In this document: piece after piece, positions 54,433-63,900 of the stretch
How the letters are laid out: each line of letters begins with the position of its first letter
How positions within the stretch are numbered: the stretch's first letter is position 1
Assembly: GCA_035998445.1 (NCBI GenBank)
Contig: DASYHQ010000018.1
Location: 62,001-126,000, forward strand
From: Tepidisphaeraceae bacterium
Lineage (GTDB): Bacteria > Planctomycetota > Phycisphaerae > Tepidisphaerales > Tepidisphaeraceae
Reading direction: 5' to 3'
DNA: 64,000 bases
Notes under the pieces: model-generated
Told to the model about the DNA's origin: nothing
The model's input: only the letters and a program-made list of their open reading frames with translations
Databases searched by the model: none
Made by a program: the position numbers and the translations under genes

Positions 54433-55434
54433 ATGGCCAAACGGGATTATTACGAAGTTCTGGGGATCAACCGCAACGCGTCGGCCGACGAGATCAAGAA
54501 GGCGCACCGCAAGCTCGTGCGCAAGTATCACCCCGACGTGAACCGCGACAATCCCACCGCCAACGAGCAGTTCAAGGAAGTGCAGGAGGCCTACGACGTG
54601 CTGTCGGACGTCCCCAAGCGCCAGAACTACGACCAGTTCGGCCACGCCGGTGTGGACGCCGGGGCCGCCGGCGCCGCGGGGGTCGATCCGTTCGAAGCCT
54701 TCCGCCGGGCTCAGCAGACGCGCGGCCGCACTCGCCGCGGGGCGCCGGGTGAGGAGTTCGACTACGGACCCTTTGGTGGCGGTGGCGCGACCGGGGCCGA
54801 CTTCTCCAGTGTGTTCGAGCAAATGTTCGGTGGTAACGCCACCGGTCGGCCTGGTGGCCGGGCGGGTCCTGGCGCTGGCCGCCGGTATACGCCCCCCACC
54901 CGCGGCGCGGACGTGGAGCATCCCGTCACGCTGTCGTTCGAACAGGCTGCCCGCGGCGTCACGCTGCCGCTGCAGATCAATCGCGATGGCAGGCTGGAAA
55001 CGATCGACATCAAGATCCCACCTGGCGTGAAGGACGGTAGCCGGGTGCGCATCAAAGGGCGCGGCCAGCAGTCCGACGCTGGGGGTGGCGACCTCTACAT
55101 CATCACCACGGTCCGCCCGCACGCGTATTACCGCCGCGACGGACTCGACATCTCGGTCGACGTGCCCATGAGCCTGTACGAAGCCCTCCTCGGCACCAAG
55201 GTGGAAGTGCCGACGCTCGACGGCATGGTCACCGTCACCATTCCGCCCGGCACCAACAGCGGGTCGCGGTTGCGCATCAAAGGGCGCGGCGTCTTCCGTG
55301 GTGAGGAAAAGGGTGACCAGTACGTGGTGACGAAGGTCATCGTCCCGAAGAACCTCTCACCTGAAGCGACGGAGCTTGTGAAGCAACTGCAGGCGGCCCA
55401 GCCGTTGGATGCGCGATCGGACGTGAAGTGGTAG
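54433..55434 (+). CDS. DnaJ/CbpA-type co-chaperone (no zinc finger)
   Basis: 333 residues. J domain at residues 1-70 with the HPD motif ([10 protein letters not shown]), then a Gly/Ala-rich linker (GFxxDPF-like [10 protein letters not shown]). Two C-terminal peptide-binding domains follow ([40 protein letters not shown]). The CxxCxGxG zinc repeats of DnaJ are missing, which makes it CbpA-like. It stimulates DnaK. The next gene overlaps its stop by 7 nt. Confidence 0.95.
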   Translation: MAKRDYYEVLGINRNASADEIKKAHRKLVRKYHPDVNRDNPTANEQFKEVQEAYDVLSDVPKRQNYDQFGHAGVDAGAAGAAGVDPFEAFRRAQQTRGRTRRGAPGEEFDYGPFGGGGATGADFSSVFEQMFGGNATGRPGGRAGPGAGRRYTPPTRGADVEHPVTLSFEQAARGVTLPLQINRDGRLETIDIKIPPGVKDGSRVRIKGRGQQSDAGGGDLYIITTVRPHAYYRRDGLDISVDVPMSLYEALLGTKVEVPTLDGMVTVTIPPGTNSGSRLRIKGRGVFRGEEKGDQYVVTKVIVPKNLSPEATELVKQLQAAQPLDARSDVKW

Positions 55435-55754
55435 AGCGATACGACCCATCCAACCCGCGGGCCAACCAGCAGTCGTTCGTGGTCGACCCGCCGAACTTCG
55501 AGTTTCGGGCGACAATCGCGCTGATGTTCGGCCTGATGTTCTGCCTGCCCATCGCCGGCGGCATCGTCGCGATCGCGATGGGCCGGAGCGTGCTTCAGGC
55601 GACGGTGCCGAAGACGATACTGGCCAGGAACGTCGCATGGATCGCGATCGGGCTGGGCGCGGCCAACTGCATCATCTGGTCGGTTCGGCTGATTCAATTG
55701 GCGATCGGCGAAACGCCGATGGAAATGCCCGCCACCCGCCCCACCCCGGCGTAG
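55428..55754 (+). CDS. Small two-helix membrane protein
   Basis: 108 residues from a GTG at 55428 that overlaps the dnaJ-like stop. Helices: [20 protein letters not shown] and [20 protein letters not shown], separated by a short basic loop. The arrangement resembles DUF4190-type small membrane proteins. Translational coupling with the co-chaperone is likely; function unknown. Confidence 0.7.
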   Translation: MVERYDPSNPRANQQSFVVDPPNFEFRATIALMFGLMFCLPIAGGIVAIAMGRSVLQATVPKTILARNVAWIAIGLGAANCIIWSVRLIQLAIGETPMEMPATRPTPA

Positions 55755-55824
55755 CCACAGGCCGCTGCCGTCCCTAATCCTGTGGCATACGCGTCCGTCA
55801 CTGGACATCGCGTATACTTCCCTG

Positions 55825-56139
55825 ATGCCCCGCCATCACCGCGCTGCTTCCCCTTGGCCGGCCATTTGCTTCCTGGCATTCTTCGCGGCGCTGATCGCGT
55901 TCGTCTCCCACTATTACCTGCTGCCCGCGATGGAAGCCAAACAGGCCGCCACCCAACCCGCCCAATCGGTGTTGCGCGCCCAGGCGGCGTTGCTGCTGAC
56001 GCTGCTTCTGGTCATGTTGCTCTGCGGGCTGGTGCTGACCTTCAAGGTGCACCGCTTCTTCCTGCCGCGCACGTGGACGCCCCGCGCTCGCACAAAATAC
56101 GTTGACGCCTGGGCGGAGGCGGGAAAACGGGCGGAGTGA
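55825..56139 (+). CDS. Small two-helix membrane protein
   Basis: 104 residues. Helices WPAICFLAFFAALIAFVSHY and LRAQAALLLTLLLVMLLCGL, with a basic C-terminal tail (TWTPRARTKYVDAWAEAGKR). No family recognised. Same strand as the preceding genes, 70 bp on. Confidence 0.65.
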   Translation: MPRHHRAASPWPAICFLAFFAALIAFVSHYYLLPAMEAKQAATQPAQSVLRAQAALLLTLLLVMLLCGLVLTFKVHRFFLPRTWTPRARTKYVDAWAEAGKRAE

Positions 56140-56150
56140 GGAGAGGGGGA

Positions 56151-56304
56151 AAATGACCAATGCCAAAGCCCGAATGACCAACGAATGTCCAATCACCAAT
56201 GACCAAGGACGGCAGGGTCAGTGGCCAACAATCGCGGGCATCTAGTCATTGGGCATTGTTCATTGGAACTTGATTGGTCATTCGGGCTTGGTCATTGGTT
56301 ATTC
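56151..56304. repeat. Family E inverted repeat
   Basis: AAATGACCAATGCCAAAGCC ... and the complement GGTCATTCGGGCTTGGTCAT; a long imperfect hairpin. Confidence 0.85.
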
Positions 56305-56413
56305 CCGCCTCCCTCCATCTCCGCGTCCTCCGCGTCTCCGTGGTTCGCCTTTGATCCCCCGCCATTGGAAGAAAATAGAATCCGCACCACTCCCCCGCCT
56401 ATAGTTGCGCACG

Positions 56414-57847
56414 ATGGCACACCCCTCTCCTGCAACGCTGGGCCAGTTGAAGGCCACTGGATATCAACCCGTCTCCGTCAAAGACGAGCTCCGCCGTAAT
56501 TTGATCGCCAAGCTGAAGGCGGGTGAGGAGCTGTTCCCCGGCATCGTCGGGTATCGCGATTCGGTCATTCCTCAGGTCGTTAACGGCATCCTCGCCAAGC
56601 ACGACTTGCTGTTCCTCGGTTTGCGCGGCCAGGCCAAGACGCGCATCCTGCGGGCGTTGCCGTCGCTGCTGGACGAGTGGATCCCCGTGCTGGCCGGCAC
56701 CGAGATCAACGATGACCCGATCGCGCCGACGACCAAGACCGGCAAGCGCATGATCGCCGAGCAAGGGGACGACACGAAGATCGAATGGGTGCACCGCTCG
56801 AACCGCTACAGCGAGAAGCTGGCGACACCAGATGTGACGATCGCCGACCTGATCGGTGAGATCGACCTGGTGAAGCACGCGGAGGGCCGATACCTGTCGG
56901 ACGAGACGACGATGCACTTCGGCCTGATCCCGCGCAGCAATCGCGGCATCTTTGCAATCAACGAACTGCCTGACCTTGCGCCCCGCATTCAGGTGGGCCT
57001 GTTCAACGTGCTGGAAGAGCGCGACATTCAGATTCGCGGCTATCCGATTCGGCTGGATCTGGACGTCTGCCTCGTCTTTAGCGCCAACCCGGAAGACTAC
57101 ACGAACCGCGGCCGGATCGTGACGCCGTTGAAGGACCGCATCGGCAGCGTCATTCGCACGCACTATCCCGAGACGGTCGCCGAGGGCATCCAGATCGTCG
57201 AGGACAACGCGTGGCTGGACCGCAGTGGTGACAGTTCATCGAGCGGCGTGAAGGTTGAAATGCCCGGCTTTATGGCCGAGACGGTCGAAGAGGTGGTTCG
57301 GCTGGCTCGCCATAGCCCACATGTCAGTCAGGCGTCGGGCGTGAGCGTCCGCACGAGCATCGCGAACATGGAGGTCGCCGTCAGCAACGCCGAACGGCGA
57401 GGGATCCTGACCGGCGAGTCGCGCGTCATGCCTCGCGTATGCGACCTGAACGCGCTGGTGGCCAGCTGTCGCGGCAAGATCGAGATGACGCTCGCCGAGG
57501 AGGACGCCGCCGAGGACAAGCTGATCAAAAGTCTCGTCGGCGAGGCCGTGAAGACGGTCTTCAACCGCTACGCTGATCTGGACGAGTACGAACTGATCAG
57601 CGAGCAATTCAAGGGCAACCTGACCTTCCCCGCCGGCGACGACCTGAGCGCCGAGGAGTTCGTCGCGAACATGAAGGCCATCAAGGGCCTGCCGCAGGCG
57701 GCCAGTGGTCTGGCGAAGGAAATGCAGCTGAACGGCAGCGACGTCGCGACGCTAGCCAGCGTGGGCGAGTTCCTGCTGGAAGGGCTGTACGTCAACAACC
57801 GGTTGAGCAAGTTCAACTCGAAGGGGAAGACGTATTTCAAGAAGTAG
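56414..57847 (+). CDS. MoxR / Mg-chelatase-like AAA+ ATPase
   Basis: About 477 residues from the ATG at 56414. Walker A is LFLGLRGQAKTRILRALPSL (GxxGxAKT as in MoxR), the Walker B/sensor region is GIFAINELPDLAPRIQVGLF, and VCLVFSANPEDYTNRGRIVT is sensor 1. The C-terminal third is helical (MPRVCDLNALVASCRGKIEM). The group resembles chelatase I-subunit-like ATPases that usually pair with a VWA protein, but no VWA gene adjoins it. The VWA proteins of the 1-10 kb cluster already have their own MoxR. Partner unknown. Confidence 0.88.
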   Translation: MAHPSPATLGQLKATGYQPVSVKDELRRNLIAKLKAGEELFPGIVGYRDSVIPQVVNGILAKHDLLFLGLRGQAKTRILRALPSLLDEWIPVLAGTEINDDPIAPTTKTGKRMIAEQGDDTKIEWVHRSNRYSEKLATPDVTIADLIGEIDLVKHAEGRYLSDETTMHFGLIPRSNRGIFAINELPDLAPRIQVGLFNVLEERDIQIRGYPIRLDLDVCLVFSANPEDYTNRGRIVTPLKDRIGSVIRTHYPETVAEGIQIVEDNAWLDRSGDSSSSGVKVEMPGFMAETVEEVVRLARHSPHVSQASGVSVRTSIANMEVAVSNAERRGILTGESRVMPRVCDLNALVASCRGKIEMTLAEEDAAEDKLIKSLVGEAVKTVFNRYADLDEYELISEQFKGNLTFPAGDDLSAEEFVANMKAIKGLPQAASGLAKEMQLNGSDVATLASVGEFLLEGLYVNNRLSKFNSKGKTYFKK

Positions 57848-57898
57848 GTGCTCTTGGGGGGCCGTCGTCCGGCTCGTTCGGTTCTCTGGTTCTCGATC

Positions 57899-57980
57899 GT
57901 CATCCTGAGGTACTCCGAAGGATCTCCCCCCGTATTCGTACGTTGGACGGAATAGATCCTTCGGAGTACCTCAGGATGAC
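57899..57980. repeat. Family A inverted repeat
   Basis: Intact copy: GTCATCCTGAGGTACTCCGA and its complement; loop contains CCCCCCGTATTCG. Confidence 0.9.
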
Positions 57981-58009
57981 CCATTGTCAGTATCTCGCTA
58001 AACAACCCA

Positions 58010-59416
58010 TTACCGCGTCGTCAGCTTGTACAACTGCATCGCCTTGGCGATTGGCCACAGCTTCGGGTGCTTCCAGACCGCATTGTGCAACGCGGTACTC
58101 CAGCTCAGCGTCGGGGGCGGCTGGGGCACGGGGACGGGTTTGGAAACTTCCACGATCTTCTCCACCGGCACCTCAACCTTGACCGGCTTCGGACGATTCA
58201 AGTTATAGGCGGTGTCATACAGGCCCTTGATGTGCAGCATCCGCTCCTCGACCGCATCGAGACGATGGTCCAGATCAACCGCAGCGACCGCCCGGCGGCC
58301 GGGCTTGTTCGACCGCTTCATCGCGTATGCGCCCGCGGCTCCCAAGAGTAGTCCCGCGGCGATACCTCCACCGCCGAAGATCAGCGGGCGCTTCATGTCT
58401 GGATCTTTCACACTACCCATACCCGGGCGAAGGGCGACGGGCCGGGCGGGCGATGGCAGTTGCTGTGGGGCCTTGGCCGTCGTGGCGCCGGGGGCCTGGC
58501 CGCGGTTGGCGCGCTCGGCGTCGGTGACGGGCATCGCGTTCTCGGTCGGGTTGATGCCGCTACCGAACTTGCGGGCGTAAACCTGCGTGACCTCGGCACC
58601 GAAGAACAGGATTTGTGCCGAGTAGTACAGCCAGATCAACAGGGCGATCAGTGACCCCGCGGCACCGTAGGCGGAGGCGGGTGCGCTCACGTTGAAGTAG
58701 ATCGTTAAGGCGTACTTGCCGAGTTGGAAGAGAATGCCAGTCAGCAGCGCACCGACCCAAACGTCCCGCCATGCGATGTTCACGTCCGGTAGAAATTTGT
58801 AGATCGCGGCGAAAAGGACCGTTACGACCGCTGTTGAGATGACCAGATCGATCGTGACTACTATGACCTTCGTGACGATGTTGTCCGAACCAATTGTACT
58901 TTCCATGATCCCACCGGATACCGCACCGATGGCTGTGCTGACGGCCAACGAAATAATGAAGAGAAACGCGATCGCCAGCACCATCGCCATCGACAGGAAC
59001 CGGTCTTTGATCGTCCCCCAGATGCCGCGGTTCGGTTTTGGCTTCACTTCCCAGATGGTGTTGAGCGAGTCCTGAAGCTCTGCGAAGACCGCGCTGGCCG
59101 ACACGAGGACGATAATGATGCTGATGATGGTTGCGAAGAAGCCAGCGCCTTGCTCGCCGGCATTCTTGATGATCTGACCGATCGTCTCACCCGCCATGCC
59201 ACCGGTAAGATCGTTGGCCTGTTTCTCGACGGCGGCTTCGGGATGATCTCTGTAAACCCAGCCGACAATTTTGATCGTGATGATGACCAACGGTGCCAGC
59301 GAGATCACCGTGTAGTACGCCAACGCCGCCGCCAGCTTGGACGCCTTGTCGTCCATCCAGTCGACGCCGGCCTCTTTCACCATCGGCCAAACGTCGTTCT
59401 TGGTCATTTGCGCCAT
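58010..59416 (-). CDS. YihY/RNase BN-like membrane protein with cytoplasmic tail
   Basis: About 468 residues from the ATG at 59416 (AGGAG upstream). Residues 1-290 are the YihY fold with about six helices: ASKLAAALAYYTVISLAPLV, FFATIISIIIVLVSASAVFA, LDLVISTAVVTVLFAA-like segment and LIALLIWLYYSAQILFFGAE. An Ala/Pro-rich linker, one further small hydrophobic segment (GGIAAGLLLGAAGAYAM) and a helical tail with a Pro/Val-rich patch follow. YihY proteins were once misnamed RNase BN; their role is unclear, possibly transport. Confidence 0.88.
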   Translation of the reverse strand: MAQMTKNDVWPMVKEAGVDWMDDKASKLAAALAYYTVISLAPLVIITIKIVGWVYRDHPEAAVEKQANDLTGGMAGETIGQIIKNAGEQGAGFFATIISIIIVLVSASAVFAELQDSLNTIWEVKPKPNRGIWGTIKDRFLSMAMVLAIAFLFIISLAVSTAIGAVSGGIMESTIGSDNIVTKVIVVTIDLVISTAVVTVLFAAIYKFLPDVNIAWRDVWVGALLTGILFQLGKYALTIYFNVSAPASAYGAAGSLIALLIWLYYSAQILFFGAEVTQVYARKFGSGINPTENAMPVTDAERANRGQAPGATTAKAPQQLPSPARPVALRPGMGSVKDPDMKRPLIFGGGGIAAGLLLGAAGAYAMKRSNKPGRRAVAAVDLDHRLDAVEERMLHIKGLYDTAYNLNRPKPVKVEVPVEKIVEVSKPVPVPQPPPTLSWSTALHNAVWKHPKLWPIAKAMQLYKLTTR

Positions 59417-59491
59417 GTTCAAGCTCCTTGCACAGCGGACTGTGCAAGGCGCGTGCCGGGCGTGGCGGGTGCGGAGGTACGGGGCTGGCCG

Positions 59492-60646
59492 CTAGCGAGC
59501 GCCGATGACCCTGATGAGCGGTTCGATGCGGGCCAGTTCCCCCTTGGCCATCGCCAGCTGGCGCTCGCCGTGCAGGCGGGCGATGGCGCGGACGAGGTGC
59601 AGCTTGGCCTGGTCGTAGCGGTTGAGGTAGCGGGCGTAAACGAGGCCGAGCATCAGCTCGACCTGCTCGATCTGCTCGAAGTTGGGGTAGGCCTTCAGGA
59701 ACCGCTCGTAGGCGTCGGCGGCCTCGGTGAACAGTTGCTGGCTGGCGAGCTGGTTGGCAACGTCCAGCTGCGCCTGGCGGGCGAGCACCTGGGTCTCGTC
59801 GAGGTTCTTCAGTTCCAGATAGATCTTGGCCGCGGTTGGCAGATCGTGCTTGGATATCGCGTTGGCGGCCTCGGCGCGCAGTTCGGCGATGCGCAGCGTG
59901 CGCGGGTCGGGCGGGGCCGCAGGCTTGCGGGGGTCGACCTTCGTCGTCGGCGCGAACGGGTCGAATCCCTGCGAGACCATGTCGCGGTACTGCCGGCGCT
60001 TGTTCCACCGGCCGAACAGCGCCAGCACGTCGAACTGGTCGCGCGGGAGCAAGTGTACGGCCAGCAGCCCCAGGCAGAGCAGGAAGCCGAAAATCGTCCC
60101 GGCGATGTGCGCGCCGTACGCCACGTTGCCCGTCATGCCCGAGAAGCCGACGAGGTCCTTCAGGAAGTACAGCAGGATGAAGTACATCGACGGGATCTCG
60201 ATCGACCCGATCAAAAAGAAGAAGTAGATGATCGTGATGCTCGACCGCGGGAACAGCACCAGGTACGCCCCCGTAACGGCGCTGACTGCCCCGCTGGCCC
60301 CCAGCACCGGCGCCATCGAGGTCATCATGTGTCCGATGCCCGAAACGACGGCCGCCGACAGGTAAAAGCCCAGATAGCCGACATGGCCCATCTTGTCGTT
60401 CACGTTGTTCCCGAAAATGTAGAGGAACAGCATGTTGCCGAACAGGTGCATGAACCCATCGTGCATGAACGCGTAGCTGACGAAGCTGGGCACTTCCGGA
60501 TTGGTGGGCCAGATCATGTACGCCCCCCAGCGCCCATACCCCAATTGCTGCTGCAACACGTACGCGACGATGTTGAGCGCGATGATCGCCCAGTTCATGT
60601 AGGGCGTGTAACGAAGCGGGCTGTCGGTCCGAATCGGGAGGAACAT
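59492..60646 (-). CDS. Rhomboid intramembrane serine protease with C-terminal TPR-like region
   Basis: 384 residues. Six helices at residues 1-220. HLFGNMLFLYIFGNNV carries the HxxGN motif, APVLGASGAVSAVTGAYL holds the catalytic Ser in GASGA, and GAHIAGTIFGFLL the catalytic His. The C-terminal 150 residues are helical and TPR-like (ISKHDLPTAAKIYLELKNLD; LFTEAADAYERFLKAYPNFE). It should cleave membrane proteins within the bilayer. The TPR part may recruit substrates. It is divergent from pgsA. Confidence 0.94.
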   Translation of the reverse strand: MFLPIRTDSPLRYTPYMNWAIIALNIVAYVLQQQLGYGRWGAYMIWPTNPEVPSFVSYAFMHDGFMHLFGNMLFLYIFGNNVNDKMGHVGYLGFYLSAAVVSGIGHMMTSMAPVLGASGAVSAVTGAYLVLFPRSSITIIYFFFLIGSIEIPSMYFILLYFLKDLVGFSGMTGNVAYGAHIAGTIFGFLLCLGLLAVHLLPRDQFDVLALFGRWNKRRQYRDMVSQGFDPFAPTTKVDPRKPAAPPDPRTLRIAELRAEAANAISKHDLPTAAKIYLELKNLDETQVLARQAQLDVANQLASQQLFTEAADAYERFLKAYPNFEQIEQVELMLGLVYARYLNRYDQAKLHLVRAIARLHGERQLAMAKGELARIEPLIRVIGAR

Positions 60647-60737
60647 GGGTGGCGAATCTTAGGGCAGCGGAATGAAAGTGGGAAGTTGGAACGAGGAAGT
60701 GGGAACCGCAGGCCAGCGCTGATCCCGCTTGGCAGGC

Positions 60738-60905
60738 CATTTTCCGTGCATGGCGGACGGCTGACCATGCGTGGTGGGCCATTTTCCGTGCATGGTGGAC
60801 GGCCGACCGTGCGTGGTGGGTCGAGTTCCAGGCGTGGTGGACCGCTCACCATGCATGGTGAGACGTTTTCCATGCGGGGTGGACGGCTCACCATGGGTGG
60901 GCCAC
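60738..60905. repeat. 21-bp tandem array, 8 units, in rhomboid/pgsA divergent region
   Basis: Eight contiguous 21-bp units alternating between CATTTTCCGTGCATGGCGGA- and GGCTGACCATGCGTGGTGGG-type halves (42-bp higher-order period). A perfect 16-bp palindrome TCACCATGCATGGTGA lies at 60846-60861, with near-palindromes ACCATGCGTGGT elsewhere. It fills the space between the two divergent starts. No sequence relation to the arrays at 18881 or 53533. Confidence 0.92.
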
Positions 60906-60943
60906 TTCCCCCATCGCCGCCCGCACGTACAATGCCGCCGCTC

Positions 60944-61660
60944 ATGCAGCGTCACGTTCCCAATGCTCTCACCGGTTTCCGCCTGGTCCTGGCGGCGATG
61001 TTCTTCGTTTTGCTTAGCTTTTATCAGTACGAAGGACGTGGTGATCCTGGCCTGCTCGGCATCGCATTTGTGGTTTATGTGATCGCGCTGGTGACGGACT
61101 ACCTCGACGGTCACCTCGCGCGCAAGTGGAACGTCAGCAGCGCGTTTGGGCGGGTGGTGGACCCGTTTGCGGACAAAATTCTGGTGCTCGGGGCGTTCAT
61201 CTTCTTCGCGGGCAAAAACTTCATCATTCCTGAATCCGATCGTGCCGATTCGTTTGTAGTGACTACGATCACCGGCGTTGCGCCGGGCATGGTCGTTTTG
61301 ATGCTCGGCCGGGAATTGCTCGTCACCAGCCTGCGCGGGCTGGTGGAAAGCGCCGGCGCCAGCTTCGGCGCCGCTTGGATCGGCAAGTTCAAGCTGGCCT
61401 TTCAGTCGGGCACTGTGCTGGCGATTCTAGTCTACGTGACCGCGTTGCCCTGGCTACGCGACCACGATTACACCCGCACCGAAACGGTCGCTACGGTACT
61501 GCGGGACATCGGGATCTGGGGAACGGTGCTCATCACGCTGTACAGCGGTGTGGAATACGTGCAGCGGGCCGTGGCGATGTACCGACAGTCCTTGCAGTCC
61601 GGGGGTTCATCAGTTGACGCGGCACCGGCGACCGTTGCACCCCAGGACAAGGCACCGTGA
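60944..61660 (+). CDS. pgsA: CDP-diacylglycerol-glycerol-3-phosphate 3-phosphatidyltransferase
   Basis: About 238 residues from the ATG at 60944 (MQRHVPNALTGFRLVLAAMF); an ATG at 60932 is also in frame. The CDP-alcohol phosphotransferase motif DG-x2-AR-x8-G-x3-D-x3-D is complete in DYLDGHLARKW and AFGRVVDPFADKI. About five membrane helices. It commits CDP-DAG to phosphatidylglycerol. It overlaps uppP by 4 nt. Confidence 0.95.
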   Translation: MQRHVPNALTGFRLVLAAMFFVLLSFYQYEGRGDPGLLGIAFVVYVIALVTDYLDGHLARKWNVSSAFGRVVDPFADKILVLGAFIFFAGKNFIIPESDRADSFVVTTITGVAPGMVVLMLGRELLVTSLRGLVESAGASFGAAWIGKFKLAFQSGTVLAILVYVTALPWLRDHDYTRTETVATVLRDIGIWGTVLITLYSGVEYVQRAVAMYRQSLQSGGSSVDAAPATVAPQDKAP

Positions 61661-62610
61661 ACGACTACCTGATCTCCGTCATTCTCGGCATCATCGAAGG
61701 CCTGACCGAATTCCTACCCGTCAGCTCCACTGCGCACCTACGGCTGGCCTCGGCGCTGTTCAACCAACCGCTGGACGATCCGTACTGGAAGATGTACTCG
61801 GTCGTCATCCAACTGGGCGCGGTGCTGGCGGTGGTTGTCTACTTCTGGCCACGCATTACCGACTTCGTACGGTCGTTCCCCACCGGTAAGGGTGGCCAGC
61901 GGACGGCCTTCACGCACCCGCTGACGCTGGTGATCGGCGCCTTCCTGGTCACCGCGGGACCGGCGTACCTGCTGGATAAGACGATCGGTAAGAACCTTGA
62001 GAACATGCAGGTCATCGGCTGGTCGCTGCTGATCGGTGGCATCGTGATGTGGGTGGTGGACGTCATCTACGGCCGCCGAGAAGAGCGGGCGGCTGCCGCC
62101 GTCACCGCGACCGCCACACCGCCTCAAGACGCTGCGCACACCCCTGCCCCGGTCGATGACTCGACAGTGGCAAGCGGGCACGCAGGTCACACGATGGACA
62201 CGATGAACTGGTGGCAGGCGATCTTCATCGGCGCCGCCCAAATCCTCGCGGCGGCGTTTCCCGGGGTCAGCCGATCGATGGCCACCATCGCCGCCGGTCA
62301 GGTCGCCGGTCTCACGCGTACCTCGGCGCTCGAGTTTTCGTTCTTCCTGTCGATCCCGGTCATGTTCGCTGCCACCGGCTTCAAGCTGCTGCAGGCGATC
62401 ATGGGGCGTGGGTCCGACGAGGGAGAAACCCTCATCATGACGGGCCACCGATGGGGCGTGCTGGCGGTTGGGTTCGTCGTCTCCTTCTTCGTCGCCTGGG
62501 CGGTTATTGCATGGTTCATGGCGTGGGTGCGCAAACACGGGTTTACGCCGTTCGCGATCTACCGAATCGTCGTGGGCGTTGTAGTGTTGATCTGGGCAAG
62601 GGCGCTGTAA
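61657..62610 (+). CDS. uppP: Undecaprenyl-diphosphatase UppP (BacA)
   Basis: 317 residues from a GTG overlapping the pgsA stop (GTGA). Family motifs IIEGLTEFLPVSSTAHLRLA and AAAFPGVSRSMATIAAGQVA are present. About eight helices. A Thr/Ala/Pro-rich loop (AAAVTATATPPQDAAHTPAP) is inserted mid-protein, longer than usual. It recycles the lipid carrier for peptidoglycan synthesis, and coupling to pgsA joins lipid and wall functions. Confidence 0.95.
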   Translation: MNDYLISVILGIIEGLTEFLPVSSTAHLRLASALFNQPLDDPYWKMYSVVIQLGAVLAVVVYFWPRITDFVRSFPTGKGGQRTAFTHPLTLVIGAFLVTAGPAYLLDKTIGKNLENMQVIGWSLLIGGIVMWVVDVIYGRREERAAAAVTATATPPQDAAHTPAPVDDSTVASGHAGHTMDTMNWWQAIFIGAAQILAAAFPGVSRSMATIAAGQVAGLTRTSALEFSFFLSIPVMFAATGFKLLQAIMGRGSDEGETLIMTGHRWGVLAVGFVVSFFVAWAVIAWFMAWVRKHGFTPFAIYRIVVGVVVLIWARAL

Positions 62611-62740
62611 GCGTTACAAATTAGCGCCGCCTGCACGACCGGCATCTCCGCGCGGCATACGGGACCGATTCCGAACATAACGTTGGACGCTCACTGCGTT
62701 TGCCCATATAGTCATAAGATCATTTCGTGGGGTCTGCAGA

Positions 62741-63883
62741 ATGGTCTTACATATCCTCCGGGCCTTGTTCATCCTCGTCATTTTTGGCGTGGGCATGTTC
62801 TTCCTTCAGCAAACCGGGTTTCGCCTCGGCATTGAAGGCGAGTGGAACTGGCTGATTCCCGCTGCGACGTTGGTTGTGGGCGTCATCGTCGTCTGCATCG
62901 ATATCCTCGCGCCGCGCAAGAAGCTGGCGGTCTTTTCCGGCACGTTCCTCGGGCTGGTCGTGGGGTTGGTGCTGGCGTACGCGCTGAGCTTCGTCGTGCA
63001 GTTGCTGGTCGACCAATACCTGCCGCGCGGCCTGATGCAGCATCGCGAAGTGCTGACGCAGTTCTTCAACCTGGTAATCGGCGTGACCGCGTGCTACCTG
63101 TCGATCAGCTTCATCATGCAGACGAAGGACGACTTCCGCTTCATCATCCCCTTCGTCGAGTTCTCCAAGCAAACCAAGGGCGCCCGCCCGATCCTGCTCG
63201 ACACGAGCGTGCTGATCGACGGGCGCATCGGTGACATCTGCGCCACCGGCATCCTCGAGAGCCAGCTGATCGTGCCGCGCTTCGTGCTGCTCGAGTTGCA
63301 CCAGGTTGCCGACAGTGGCGACAAGCTGAAGCGCAACCGTGGCCGGCGCGGGCTGGACGTGCTGGCCAAGCTGCAAGGCAGCAGCCGGGTGTCGGTGGTG
63401 CTTTACGATTCGTCAGTACGGGAAGAGGAAAAGGACGCCCCGGTCGATACGCGACTGCTGAACCTGGCTAAAGACCTGAACGCGCGCGTGCTCACCAACG
63501 ACTTCAACCTGAACAAGGTCGCCCAGCTCCGCGGTGTGGACGTCATCAACATCAACGACCTGGCCAACGCGCTCAAACCCGTGGTGCTGCCGGGCGAGAA
63601 GATGATCCTGCGCCTCGTGAAGCCCGGCGAAGAAGCCGGCCAGGGCGTGGGCTATTTGGAAGACGGCACGATGGTCGTCGTCGAACAGGGCCGCCAGCAC
63701 GTGAACGAAGAGGTGGAGATCACCGTTACCAGCGCGCTGCAGACCAGTGCCGGCAAGATGATCTTCGGCCGATTGAACGAGGGTTACACGAGTGGCGGTG
63801 GCGGCAGCGCAAGCAGCCGCCCGCAACCGCGCTCGCGCGGCCGCGGTGAAGCCGCCGCCAACCCCGGTCCCGCGGCGCGATGA
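62741..63883 (+). CDS. PIN-TRAM membrane protein (YacL family)
   Basis: 380 residues. Four membrane helices (FILVIFGVGMFFLQQ; LIPAATLVVGVIVVCIDILA; FLGLVVGLVLAYALSFVVQL; LVIGVTACYLSISF), then a PIN domain with acidic residues in ILLDTSVLIDGRIGDI, ELHQVAD and VLTNDFNLNKVA. A TRAM domain follows (EAGQGVGYLEDGTMVVVEQG), and the tail is Arg/Pro-rich. Possibly a membrane-bound RNase; the PIN acidic set appears intact. Confidence 0.9.
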   Translation: MVLHILRALFILVIFGVGMFFLQQTGFRLGIEGEWNWLIPAATLVVGVIVVCIDILAPRKKLAVFSGTFLGLVVGLVLAYALSFVVQLLVDQYLPRGLMQHREVLTQFFNLVIGVTACYLSISFIMQTKDDFRFIIPFVEFSKQTKGARPILLDTSVLIDGRIGDICATGILESQLIVPRFVLLELHQVADSGDKLKRNRGRRGLDVLAKLQGSSRVSVVLYDSSVREEEKDAPVDTRLLNLAKDLNARVLTNDFNLNKVAQLRGVDVININDLANALKPVVLPGEKMILRLVKPGEEAGQGVGYLEDGTMVVVEQGRQHVNEEVEITVTSALQTSAGKMIFGRLNEGYTSGGGGSASSRPQPRSRGRGEAAANPGPAAR

Positions 63884-63900
63884 ACGGCAGTTCCTTCCCG

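Noticed and set aside
59150..61660. An 836-residue open frame on the plus strand
   Set aside because: Only its last part (pgsA) is real. The rest lies opposite the YihY and rhomboid genes and across the 21-bp array, with composition typical of antisense frames in high-GC DNA.
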